Below, piece after piece: positions 44,234 through 53,843 of a stretch of 64,000 bases of DNA. Source of the stretch: Treponema sp. (GTDB taxonomy: Bacteria > Spirochaetota > Spirochaetia > Treponematales > Treponemataceae). The position numbers were made by a program, and so were the translations under genes. How positions within the stretch are numbered: the stretch's first letter is position 1; each line of letters begins with the position of its first letter. The notes beneath the pieces were generated by a model, which was not told the origin of the DNA, did no database searches, and was given only the letters and a program-made list of their open reading frames with translations. Location: NCBI GenBank assembly GCA_016297805.1, contig JAEDFX010000001.1, forward strand, positions 1-64,000, read 5' to 3'.

Positions 44234-44902
44234 TTATTCTGTTTCCAGTGACACTTTCTGTTGTGGCATTATACAAATTACATAATTTCCAGCAGTACAC
44301 CAGATATCATAATAATATGAAGCTTGTCTATAACTATTCCAGATTCCTCTGGCTGTTTCATATTCACTATATTTTTCCCCATAATACAACAATATATCTG
44401 ATTCATCATAAATAGCTATTTTTTTTGAAGCACCATCAGACTGCATCTTTTCAACAAGCTCTTCGGCTGTTAAATCATAAATTGATGTATCATAAGAAAT
44501 TGTTACATAAACTGTTGTTTCTTTTTCATCTGCATTGAAATATTTTACTTCATACATTCCAGAAGGAATAATTTCATCTTCAGGAACAACAAGATTAGTA
44601 GAACCTGCCCATTTATGTTCTGAAGATTCAATCTTAGAAAAATCTGTAAAATCCCAGATAAAACTATTTTCCATTGCTGTAATTTTAATACGTTCATATC
44701 TGGAAATATCTGTATTGGATTCCATAAAAAGACTTAATCTTGAATCTGGAAAGGTTTCATTATCAGCATATTCAAAAATGACCGAATAATTTGCTTCTGT
44801 AAGCTCTGGAGTAACCTGACTACATCCTGCAGAAACAAAAATCTGAATCAATAAGAAAAAATATACAGAGATTGAAATAATTTTTTTTAAATTTTTACCC
44901 AT
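44234..44902 (-). CDS. Hypothetical lipoprotein
   Basis: 222 residues. Signal peptide ends IFVSAGC, a clear lipobox with Cys27. The mature protein looks strand-rich (ANYSVIFEYADNETFPDSRLSLFMES, and later SGMYEVKYFNADEKETTVYVTISYD), suggesting one Ig-like and one smaller domain. Probably outer- or inner-membrane-anchored on the periplasmic side. It lies 11 bases upstream of trmB in the same direction. Family not recognised. Confidence 0.65.
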   Translation of the reverse strand: MGKNLKKIISISVYFFLLIQIFVSAGCSQVTPELTEANYSVIFEYADNETFPDSRLSLFMESNTDISRYERIKITAMENSFIWDFTDFSKIESSEHKWAGSTNLVVPEDEIIPSGMYEVKYFNADEKETTVYVTISYDTSIYDLTAEELVEKMQSDGASKKIAIYDESDILLYYGEKYSEYETARGIWNSYRQASYYYDIWCTAGNYVICIMPQQKVSLETE

Positions 44903-44906
44903 AAAA

Positions 44907-46070
44907 TTAGAAGTTGAAATTCAAATTAATGACTGTCAAATCACTTGCAGAGAACTGATTAACTAAAGATTCAAATTTTACATTAACCTTTTTACAAGCA
45001 TCATCAAGATAAGAAAGATAATACAAACCTAAGTCTGTACCTTCCTGACCTTCAGGTAATTCACGATAGAAGTCAATAAGTGATTTTTTATTTGTATTTG
45101 AAGATTTTGCCGATTCAATATTCTCTTTAACTTCCTGGAACTCATCATCCTTATTATAAAGAGTGATAGAAAGACGTCCCTGCTTACCAATTGAAGAAGA
45201 ACCGCCTCCAAGTTTCCATGAAAGGAATACAAGCTCGTGATTACGCTGTAATTCCTGAACAATCTTTGCCCGAACTTCGGGATCGAAAATCAAAGAATCT
45301 ATATCATCAATTCCATGATACATATTTCTTGCTTCTTTTCGAATGTTTGTATTTTCATTATTTAAAGCAAGTTCCATAACCATTACGGAAATATATTCAG
45401 CAACTTTAGATTTTTCCATGTATGAAGCAAGAAGATTTCTGATAGCCACATACATTTCATTTGCACCTTCATTTTTTGCAAACAGTGTAATGATATACCA
45501 GTTCATAAGACCAAGTCTATTCATGAACTTTTCTGACATAAGCAAATAAATATTTTTTTCTTCTGAAGAATAATCTTTATTTGCCATAATTGATTTCCAA
45601 ATAGGATCAAGAATAGTTCTTCTTGTGCTCTGAATTATATTTTCTTTATTCTGAAGAATACTTCTCAACTGACGCTCTGTCATTTGAGTTCGTTCATCAA
45701 TAAGATGTGAAGGATTTGCTCGGTTATGCTTTCTTACACATTCACACTGAATAAGCTGAGAATATACATCACGGTCATACTGTTTATAAAGAAGTGAATA
45801 TACAATAACCTTAGACAAATCCATTACTTCCTGACGAGAAGAAACAAATTCAGACATTGAAATTTCTATCTTAGAAATATAATCCAAAAGAATCATACTC
45901 TGAATGGATTGTGGAGAAAATTTATTTAAAGAAATTCCATACTCTTCAACATTATCTGCAAGACGGAATCTTAATAATTTCTTGTTATGACTAATAAAAT
46001 TAGAAGCACCATTCTCTGTCAAAACGACTTTTAATGGTAATTCCAAAATAAATTTCTTATCGGAGCCCAT
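44907..46070 (-). CDS. Hypothetical cytoplasmic protein
   Basis: 387 residues from the ATG at 46070, preferred to a GTG 9 bases earlier because GGGA lies about 5 bases before it. No signal peptide or membrane segment. Long helices fill residues 60-240, followed by ELQRNHELVFLSWKLGGGSSSIGKQG (about 275-300) and a C-terminal stretch EGTDLGLYYLSYLDDACKKVNVKFES. A GTDLGLY-type phrase is reminiscent of HATPase domains, but the N and G boxes are not evident. Function unknown. It is the first gene of its operon, divergent from 46162. Confidence 0.6.
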   Translation of the reverse strand: MGSDKKFILELPLKVVLTENGASNFISHNKKLLRFRLADNVEEYGISLNKFSPQSIQSMILLDYISKIEISMSEFVSSRQEVMDLSKVIVYSLLYKQYDRDVYSQLIQCECVRKHNRANPSHLIDERTQMTERQLRSILQNKENIIQSTRRTILDPIWKSIMANKDYSSEEKNIYLLMSEKFMNRLGLMNWYIITLFAKNEGANEMYVAIRNLLASYMEKSKVAEYISVMVMELALNNENTNIRKEARNMYHGIDDIDSLIFDPEVRAKIVQELQRNHELVFLSWKLGGGSSSIGKQGRLSITLYNKDDEFQEVKENIESAKSSNTNKKSLIDFYRELPEGQEGTDLGLYYLSYLDDACKKVNVKFESLVNQFSASDLTVINLNFNF

Positions 46071-46124
46071 ATATCCCACTAATTGTAAAACTTTATTACT
46101 TTAAAAAATTATACACCATAGGGC

Positions 46125-46152
46125 TTGCATTGTAAACTATAAAAATTATATT
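46125..46152 (+). promoter_or_regulatory. Candidate promoter for the 46162 gene
   Basis: TTGCAT (46125-46130), 16-base spacer, TATATT (46147-46152). The predicted start of transcription falls a few bases before the ATG at 46162, so the message may be leaderless or nearly so. Confidence 0.35.
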
Positions 46153-46161
46153 CTAAATGGG

Positions 46162-48072
46162 ATGAAAAATAAAAAGTTCTTTCTATATGTGTTATTCTTC
46201 ATTTTATTTTCTCATTTCTCTGCTACAGGACAGGAACTTAGCAATTCTGTATACAATTTTCTTAAACAGAATAAATACAGGCCTGTTGCACAAAATCTTT
46301 TGACTTCAGGTGAAAACAGTTTCCCTTATAATATTATTATAGACTTTCCTGCAAAAGAAAAATCAAATGAAACACTTCTGCTTGTTTTCTATCAGGAAGA
46401 AGTAGACCATAACAAAAATGTAATAAAAAGCACTCTGGAATATCTAAGAGAATCGAAATTAGAACAGAATGTCTCTGTTCTATTCTCCTATGGTGAAAAT
46501 CAGAAGATTGAAAAACAAGGAATGATATACGGAAGTTCATCATTTTTAAACAATTTAAATTCCAGTAATGATTTCACAGCAATTATTTTTGATTTATCTA
46601 GCTCCAAAAACATGATTATTTCCAATAGCAATGGAACTACAGCCCCTGCATGGCTCATAAAAAATGAATTCAACATATTTTTAAAATCTAATATCAGCGA
46701 AAATCTACCCCTTTATTATTTAAGTCATATGTACAGGTTGAAGCTCTTTTCTGAGCGAATTCTTGATGATTTTTTCAAAAATAATATTACAGCCATAAAA
46801 CTGAATATCAATAAAGAAAAAATAGACGATGAAAAGCTTATATTCATAATAAAAGAATCTATAAACAAATATTCTCAAACAGAAATAAAAAACTGGGATC
46901 AGCATTTTTTGATGCTCCGTTATTTTACGAGATATGTTAATCTTTCTGAAAAAGCTACCATTCAAATTATTTTGGTAATAATTCTAGTATGTCTTTTTTC
47001 TTTAATGATTTTGTTTTTCGTTAATACCAGCATGAAAAAACATGCTTGGCAAAGATTAAAAAAGATATGGTACATAGTTCCTGTGACTTTTGCAGTCATA
47101 TATCTTTCATTTTTTGAAGGAAAGTTTATTTTCAATGCTCTAAAATTAAAAATGAATGATGTTCAGAAAATATATTTTCTTTTGTCTCTGCAAATTTTTA
47201 TAGGTTTTATGAATACCTCAATCATTTATCTTTTTACTCTTTTATATAACAAAGACTTTGAAGCCCGTTCTATTGATTATTTAATAATCATTTCCTGTTT
47301 TATAAATCAGTCACTTTTTATTCTTGTTGATATTTCTCTTTTCCCTATTTTCATGATTATCAGCCTTCTTTCTATACTGGCTCTTTCTGTGAAAAATAAC
47401 GTACTGCACATTATAATTTTCATTTTTATGATTATACCTTTTGTGCCTTATCTACACGATATTGTAAAATTTGCAGATATCCAGTCTTTGAAAAATTTTG
47501 TACTGAATAAAAATACTGTCTCACTTGCATTTACATTTATCCTGTATCCAATCCTGATTGTTGATTTTAGAATTCTTACTTATTACCGAAATATTCGTTT
47601 TAAGAAGTCCTCTGTCTTTATTGGAACAGGAAGTTCTGTTGTCATTATTCTAATCACTTTAACCTTGATTTCTTCAGTACGAACATTCCAGCTCAGCAAA
47701 ATAAATGAAGCTAAATCAAATAAACTGATTAGAACTTCCCGGGAAGAACTGATTGATTTTAATTATTTTGACAAAGATATCTTTAATGATACAATCCGAA
47801 CAATTTTTATAGGTCTTAAGGAAAAGCCTCTTCAATGTGATGTAACATTGATTGGGGAAAATCATTCACCTATTCTTTATACCGATAATGATTTTGAAAT
47901 TATTTCTCAGAATTCAGTTTTCTTTAAAATACCATATAATCCGCCTCAAAAGATGAGTTTTTCTTACGGTATTTTATCTGAACCTTGTACAATAAAAATT
48001 ACGGCAATTTTCCAGAATCAGGAAGAGAATGATTATACACTTGTAACTAAAATGGTATCTTTGGGAGGGTGA
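46162..48072 (+). CDS. Polytopic membrane protein with extracytoplasmic N-terminal domain
   Basis: 636 residues. Signal peptide (about 1-23), then a 240-residue soluble domain. Its strand TLLLVFYQEEVDHNKNVIKSTLEYL (about 73-97) has the look of an M28 peptidase or GAA1-type fold but lacks the metal-binding residues. About eight membrane helices follow (about 268-520), then a C-terminal soluble domain of about 115 residues. No metal, nucleotide or transporter motif is seen. The stop is 2 bases from the start of the polymerase IV-containing gene. Function unknown. Confidence 0.7.
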   Translation: MKNKKFFLYVLFFILFSHFSATGQELSNSVYNFLKQNKYRPVAQNLLTSGENSFPYNIIIDFPAKEKSNETLLLVFYQEEVDHNKNVIKSTLEYLRESKLEQNVSVLFSYGENQKIEKQGMIYGSSSFLNNLNSSNDFTAIIFDLSSSKNMIISNSNGTTAPAWLIKNEFNIFLKSNISENLPLYYLSHMYRLKLFSERILDDFFKNNITAIKLNINKEKIDDEKLIFIIKESINKYSQTEIKNWDQHFLMLRYFTRYVNLSEKATIQIILVIILVCLFSLMILFFVNTSMKKHAWQRLKKIWYIVPVTFAVIYLSFFEGKFIFNALKLKMNDVQKIYFLLSLQIFIGFMNTSIIYLFTLLYNKDFEARSIDYLIIISCFINQSLFILVDISLFPIFMIISLLSILALSVKNNVLHIIIFIFMIIPFVPYLHDIVKFADIQSLKNFVLNKNTVSLAFTFILYPILIVDFRILTYYRNIRFKKSSVFIGTGSSVVIILITLTLISSVRTFQLSKINEAKSNKLIRTSREELIDFNYFDKDIFNDTIRTIFIGLKEKPLQCDVTLIGENHSPILYTDNDFEIISQNSVFFKIPYNPPQKMSFSYGILSEPCTIKITAIFQNQEENDYTLVTKMVSLGG

Positions 48073-48074
48073 TT

Positions 48075-51000
48075 ATGGCAGAAATAACTCATTGGTACCT
48101 TCATGTTGATTTAGACGCATTCTTTGCTTCAGTAGAACAGCTGGATCATCCGGAATACAGAGGCAAACCTGTTATTGTTGGTGGTAAACCAGAGGATCGA
48201 CGAAGTGTAGTCTCAACAGCCTCTTACGAAGCCAGAAAATTTGGTGTTCATTCTGCCATGCCTACTTTCCAGGCCTACAAACTATGTCCACAGGGAATTT
48301 TCGTTCATGGAAGAATGCAGCGATATTCCGAACTTTCCTATCAGATTATGTCCATATTCCGGGATTATTCCCCAGATGTGCAGCAAATGTCTATTGACGA
48401 AGCCTTTATAGATATTACAGGAACAGAGAAACTGTTTGGTCCTCCAGAAGAAACTGCAATGAAAATAAAAAAAGTGGTAAAGGAAAAAACAGGACTGACC
48501 GTATCTGTGGGACTGGCCACAACCAAATATCTTGCAAAAATTGCCTCAGGCTTTTCAAAACCAGATGGATTTCATTATATACACCAAGGACAGGAGCAAG
48601 CTTTCATGCTTGCACTTCCATTAAATAAAGTATGGGGCTTAGGTCCAAAATCACTGGAGCTTTTAAAAAGTAAAGGCTTCAAAACCACAAGAGATATTTA
48701 TGAAAGAGATTTTGACACCCTGAATTTTTTATTTGGAAATAATATGGCAACATTTTTGTATGAAGTTGTCAGGGGAAAGGAAAACTCTTCCTTTTCAAAA
48801 GAAAGAAAATCTCATTCCATTAGTGCAGAAACCACATTTCCATATGATTTAACTGATGTTTACACAATTGAAACAGAACTACTGGAACTTGCCCACGGCG
48901 TATTTTTCCGATTATTGAAGGAAAACTCCTATTCCAGAACTGCATTTGTAAAAATACGCTATGATGATTTTACAACCTGCTCTATTCAGGAAACTCTAGA
49001 CCGGAATATTATGACTCTGGATTCCTATTTTGAAATAATAAAAAAATTATTTGAAAAAAAATATAATAACAGTTCAGGCATAAGGCTTTTAGGTGTTGGC
49101 TTTGACAATATAGAAAAAACTGAAAGACCATACCAGCAGGAATTATTTGAGAACAATGATTCAAAAAAACAAGCTGTAGAAAAAGCTATTCTGAATCTGG
49201 AAAAGAAACATCCGGAAATAAAGGTAAGAAAAGCAAGAACTTTCAAATCTACTACGCTTAAGACAATTTTATTACTTCCGTTACTGCTATTGCCAGCAAA
49301 AAATTATGCAAAAGAAAATACAGTTTCTCAGACAGGTGCGGCAACTATCGCCCCTGATACATTTTATGAGCCTTCAGATAAAACTACAGAAGCTCCAGAA
49401 GTTCTATTTGATTATGACATAAATGATAAAACAAAAGTAGAACTTTCAATTTCAGGTTTCTGGAAGACTTTAGTTTCTGATACTCTTTTATTTAGTTTTG
49501 AAGAAGCCTCTCTTCCCTCTTTTGCTATTTCTTCACCAGTTTTTAAGCAGCAGGTTGAACTTTCTGCCAGTGTACTTCTAAACCAGCACTGGTTCTTTCA
49601 AGCTGATTTTGCCGAAGAATTCACAAAAAATACAATTGCTATGGGCTATCAAAGCGAAGATTTTTTACGACTGGCAAAAATTTCTAACCGGGGAATAACA
49701 ATGGCTCAAGATTACTCTGGCGAAATTTTCGGATATGGATTGCAAGGTGGAGAAAATCAAGCACCTGGTATAATGGCACATTTTATGTCTCCAGATGAAA
49801 GACTTGAAGCAGATTTTGTACTCCGTTACGACATGACAGAAAGCCATTCAGCCACTTTTTATGGAATGAATCAAGTACAGGATACAAAAATAGATCCATC
49901 AGCTTTTTTATATGGTTATTCCTATAAATTTCCTGCTGCCTCAAAAGAATATTTTCTGGAAATTGCAGATATATATGTTGAATCGAATCAAGGATCTTAC
50001 ACCGACTCAATTGGTCGAAAATATAAAAAACTTTCTTCCAGTGATTATTCCTACAGTTCTTTAACAGGCCTTCTATACCTTAACGCATCTGCCAATGCAG
50101 GCAGACAGGAAAATCTGATTCCATCTGTTATAGTAACTTTCAACAATTCATCCTATGTAAATCAGATTATTTCCCAGACTGGAACCTACGATGATGTATC
50201 AAGCTTTGCAGGAGCTATACAAAAAGAGTTTAATACAAATAGTGTGAAAAAATATGAACTTAAAGATTTTACCACTTCTCCATTAATCTATATAGATGAA
50301 CGTCCCGGACTTATAATTCAGAATTCTACAGGCTTTTCTCCTTATGTAAATCCTTCTGTATACGATTGTGGACTTTCAACAGAGGCTGAAGTATTTGTAA
50401 TAAACGAATCAAATGAACTTCAGATACAAGATTATATTGCTGAAAAAATTATATCAGTTGCAGAACTATATGAGGATTTTTTCAAAGAAAACCATTTATA
50501 TTACTCAATTATAAACAGAAACAACCCTGATACTGCTTATCCATTTTCATATATATCACCTGAAATCTATCTTAATCTTCAGAGCAGAAACAATATAAAA
50601 ATTATCTCCAGAAGTTATAAACCTATTTCCGAATATCAGATTGGAACCGATGCTTGTGCAGGAACTGTAATGGTCTATAAAAACAATACCCTGGATCTTT
50701 CCGCTGTATATGATAAAAACACTGGTATAGTAAAGCTTTCTTCTGCCCCAGCTTCAACAGATAAAATATTTATAAGCTGGCAGGAAGATTCTGCTGACTA
50801 TTTCAATGGAGCAGTTTCTGCAGGGGCCGGATTAAAATATCATTTTACACCAGAACTTATGGTTGATACTTCCATAACTTCCAGATGGCCTGTTTCTAAC
50901 AATTCTAAATACTCTACACCAGACTCAATTCAAAAAGGATTTGCTGCTTTCTCTGCAGGTATAGATTATAAAACAGAAAATCTGCATATTTCTGAAAAAG

Positions 51001-53843
51001 CTTCTCTGGCAGTCCAAAAAGACAACGCAGCAGCAGGATTGCTCGTATATTCTCCTTCAGATACATCTGATAAAACCTATTATCTGGACAGTTCAAATGG
51101 ATATATTACAGAAACAGAACCTATTCTTTCTCTTGAATCCAAAACAGTAATTCTTACAAAAGAGAAAAATGGAACTATACAAAAACACAATGGCCTTTCC
51201 GACCAGAACATAACAGGGTATAAAATTCCTCTTTCATGGAATTTTAACAGTGAAAAAAACTGGGCCTCTGTTGATATAAAACTTGAAGCTGGAGATTTAT
51301 TGCGTAATGCCTCTCAATTTAATTTTGCTGTGCAGCCGGATATAAGTATTTCTAAAACTGACGAAAACTCCCAACTGAAAATATATTTACAACTGGGAAT
51401 TGATGCAGAAAATTCTGATTCCGGAGAAGACAGATACAACATTCCTTGCTGGGAAATAGATGACCTTGATATAACTAAAAATGAATGGCAGACATTATCT
51501 ATTCATCTTGACGATAAACATCGGGCAAAACTTACGGCCCATACAGATTTAAGACTTATTGTTACTGGCAGTGTAGAATCCGGTACCATATATATAGGTC
51601 CTTACGAACCTGTACAAAAAAGCATTCAAACTTATCAAGATGATTCTATACTGGTTACATCATCTACAATAGCAAATACTTCAAAGGATTCTACTGACAT
51701 GATTACCTGGCATCTTCCAGCCGGCAGTGATATTTCATCTATGGAGGATTTATCAATAAAATCCCACTACTATTTTAAGCAGATTGACTTTTCCTCCTAC
51801 AACAATATAGAGTTTGAATTTGGAATTGAAGGATTCAATAGTGAAAAGTATTCAGAACAGAATAACCAATGGGGATTCCAGATGAGTCTGGAAAAATCTG
51901 AAGAAGGTTTTATTTCACTATCTGCTGATAATACAGCACTTTTCATAGGAATAAAGGATTTGTCTGATTATTTTTCACATTTCCCTGAAACTCATAAACT
52001 TAAAGTTAATCTTAATGAAAACAAGATTTTTCTCGATGATTACGAACTTCCACAAGAAAACTATACTCTTGCTATCAATGACAAAATAAAACCTGATAAA
52101 ATGATACTGAACATAAATACAGTTCAAGGCACAAATCTTTTTCATTCCGGCAGTTTTTATATTAATAAGCTTATATTGACAGATACGGATATCTATACAA
52201 CTTTTCAGAACAACATTTCTGTTGACTACGAAAATAATAAGACTTTGATAAAAGCAGGTGATTATGAACTGTTAAAGAACGTAAATGCAGGTTTCAGTTC
52301 TAACCAGAATCTTGGAGATTTGAAAAAAATTACACCAGATGTGTCTTCACAGTTATATGCAGGAGTTACCTTTTCTGATTTGAAATTTAAAACCGATGCA
52401 AAATTGAACAACACAAAGATTGCCAATATAGGCCACAATATAGAAACCGATAAACCGATTTTTAAAATTTTTGAACTGCAGGAACAGTACAGATTCAATC
52501 CAGGGGACACTTCCCTTAAGAAAAGTAATCTATTAAAAATGAACTTACAGGAATACAATATTCCTGTAAGCCTTACATTCAATGCTGCTGCGGATGATTT
52601 TATGTATACACGAACACAGAATAATTCTACGGCTGCTAAAATCAATTTTTCTAACGGGAATTATGGAGTTAATTTTGAATCTCAGATAAAACTGAATCAA
52701 TATTTAAATAAACTTAGAACTCCAGCTGAAGTCTATGATTTAAACAATTATTTAAATGGCTGGTCAAACATATCAAGTTTTGAATTCTCAACAGGTGAAG
52801 AAAAAGCTGATTTACGTTCTGAACGGCTGGAAACAAAACTAGAAGGAATTTTTCCGTTTTTAAATTTTAAACCTAATATAAGATACAGTCTTCAGGGAAA
52901 CTATAATTCAGGTTCCTCAACGACTTTTGAAGACAAAACCTCAATTGCATTGAATCTTCCAGTAAAAATATCAAATACTTCACTAGGATTTACACTAAGT
53001 AGAAACGGCGGAAAAACTTCTTCCATTACAGAAGGAGGTTCCTATGTATCCGACAGCAACAAGGTATTTACTCTTCAACAGGACAGACTGTGGCTATATA
53101 CTTCCATTCCATTCTATGAACTTTTTGCTCCTTATTTAAAAGATGGAATTTCAGCAAATTACTCCACTCAATATGAACTTTCTTATAAAAGAAAGCTTTT
53201 TAATAATATAAATGATGTTTTTATTCCATCTAATGTAACTTTTGCAGTACAACGCAGCATTCTTTCTGAAAATACTGTTAGCGATTTGTATCAATACAAA
53301 GCTGTCATTACAAATACATCAATAAATAATTTTGGAAGTTTAAGTCAAAAAAGAATATTCAACTGGTTCAAACAGGAAGAATTAATTACAAGCCTTTCTG
53401 GAATAGTAAAAGTTCCTGCTGATTTACCAGAGAATACTACTTTTCAGGTAACTGCATATATACAATTACTATTTCTAATCGATAACAAAAACACTTTATC
53501 TACGGCACTGGATTATTCAATTGATTCAAATATAGACTGGGCTACTCACGCATCGGTCATATATTCAAGACCAGGTAAAACCAGTTTCATAACAACATTA
53601 ATTGATTTAATTACAAGAAAAAATTTAGATATTTCTATTACAAGAAAAGATTCATTTACAGCAGAAATTTCTCAGAAAGAAAGAATCAATCTTCAGAAAT
53701 ACTACTATAATCATGGAACGGATTACGAATTCTTAAGATACTTTACAATTACAACTGGAATCGGAGCATTATTTGATTATACCCAGAATAAAGCAAGCAA
53801 TTTTGGCCTGGAATTCAGCATTGGTGGAAAAGCTGAATTCTAA
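48075..53843 (+). CDS. dinB: DNA polymerase IV fused in frame to an outer-membrane-like protein
   Basis: 1922 residues from ATG 48075 (GGGAGG seven bases upstream; a GTG six bases earlier overlaps the previous stop). Residues 1-390 form a complete Y-family polymerase: HVDLDAFFASVEQ, SYEARKFGVHSAMP, QMSIDEAFIDITG, and a normal little-finger end. No stop follows. Residues 391-413 read like a signal peptide (basic FKSTTLK, core ILLLPLLLLP, then NYAKE). About 1510 strand-rich residues follow, with repeats of aromatic-rich blocks, and the chain ends LEFSIGGKAEF, fitting a terminal outer-membrane beta-signal. No ATG, GTG or TTG starts a separate protein near the signal-like segment. Either a real fusion or two genes joined by loss of a stop. 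Confidence 0.8.
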   Translation: MAEITHWYLHVDLDAFFASVEQLDHPEYRGKPVIVGGKPEDRRSVVSTASYEARKFGVHSAMPTFQAYKLCPQGIFVHGRMQRYSELSYQIMSIFRDYSPDVQQMSIDEAFIDITGTEKLFGPPEETAMKIKKVVKEKTGLTVSVGLATTKYLAKIASGFSKPDGFHYIHQGQEQAFMLALPLNKVWGLGPKSLELLKSKGFKTTRDIYERDFDTLNFLFGNNMATFLYEVVRGKENSSFSKERKSHSISAETTFPYDLTDVYTIETELLELAHGVFFRLLKENSYSRTAFVKIRYDDFTTCSIQETLDRNIMTLDSYFEIIKKLFEKKYNNSSGIRLLGVGFDNIEKTERPYQQELFENNDSKKQAVEKAILNLEKKHPEIKVRKARTFKSTTLKTILLLPLLLLPAKNYAKENTVSQTGAATIAPDTFYEPSDKTTEAPEVLFDYDINDKTKVELSISGFWKTLVSDTLLFSFEEASLPSFAISSPVFKQQVELSASVLLNQHWFFQADFAEEFTKNTIAMGYQSEDFLRLAKISNRGITMAQDYSGEIFGYGLQGGENQAPGIMAHFMSPDERLEADFVLRYDMTESHSATFYGMNQVQDTKIDPSAFLYGYSYKFPAASKEYFLEIADIYVESNQGSYTDSIGRKYKKLSSSDYSYSSLTGLLYLNASANAGRQENLIPSVIVTFNNSSYVNQIISQTGTYDDVSSFAGAIQKEFNTNSVKKYELKDFTTSPLIYIDERPGLIIQNSTGFSPYVNPSVYDCGLSTEAEVFVINESNELQIQDYIAEKIISVAELYEDFFKENHLYYSIINRNNPDTAYPFSYISPEIYLNLQSRNNIKIISRSYKPISEYQIGTDACAGTVMVYKNNTLDLSAVYDKNTGIVKLSSAPASTDKIFISWQEDSADYFNGAVSAGAGLKYHFTPELMVDTSITSRWPVSNNSKYSTPDSIQKGFAAFSAGIDYKTENLHISEKASLAVQKDNAAAGLLVYSPSDTSDKTYYLDSSNGYITETEPILSLESKTVILTKEKNGTIQKHNGLSDQNITGYKIPLSWNFNSEKNWASVDIKLEAGDLLRNASQFNFAVQPDISISKTDENSQLKIYLQLGIDAENSDSGEDRYNIPCWEIDDLDITKNEWQTLSIHLDDKHRAKLTAHTDLRLIVTGSVESGTIYIGPYEPVQKSIQTYQDDSILVTSSTIANTSKDSTDMITWHLPAGSDISSMEDLSIKSHYYFKQIDFSSYNNIEFEFGIEGFNSEKYSEQNNQWGFQMSLEKSEEGFISLSADNTALFIGIKDLSDYFSHFPETHKLKVNLNENKIFLDDYELPQENYTLAINDKIKPDKMILNINTVQGTNLFHSGSFYINKLILTDTDIYTTFQNNISVDYENNKTLIKAGDYELLKNVNAGFSSNQNLGDLKKITPDVSSQLYAGVTFSDLKFKTDAKLNNTKIANIGHNIETDKPIFKIFELQEQYRFNPGDTSLKKSNLLKMNLQEYNIPVSLTFNAAADDFMYTRTQNNSTAAKINFSNGNYGVNFESQIKLNQYLNKLRTPAEVYDLNNYLNGWSNISSFEFSTGEEKADLRSERLETKLEGIFPFLNFKPNIRYSLQGNYNSGSSTTFEDKTSIALNLPVKISNTSLGFTLSRNGGKTSSITEGGSYVSDSNKVFTLQQDRLWLYTSIPFYELFAPYLKDGISANYSTQYELSYKRKLFNNINDVFIPSNVTFAVQRSILSENTVSDLYQYKAVITNTSINNFGSLSQKRIFNWFKQEELITSLSGIVKVPADLPENTTFQVTAYIQLLFLIDNKNTLSTALDYSIDSNIDWATHASVIYSRPGKTSFITTLIDLITRKNLDISITRKDSFTAEISQKERINLQKYYYNHGTDYEFLRYFTITTGIGALFDYTQNKASNFGLEFSIGGKAEF
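49233..49323 (+). other. Signal-peptide-like segment at the polymerase IV / outer-membrane junction
   Basis: Codons 387-417 of the fused gene: a basic run, an eleven-residue hydrophobic core of Leu, Ile and Pro (398-408) and a possible cleavage site after NYA (412). It begins exactly where a normal DinB ends. In the 250 bases around it, no conventional start codon in frame was found. Confidence 0.6.
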
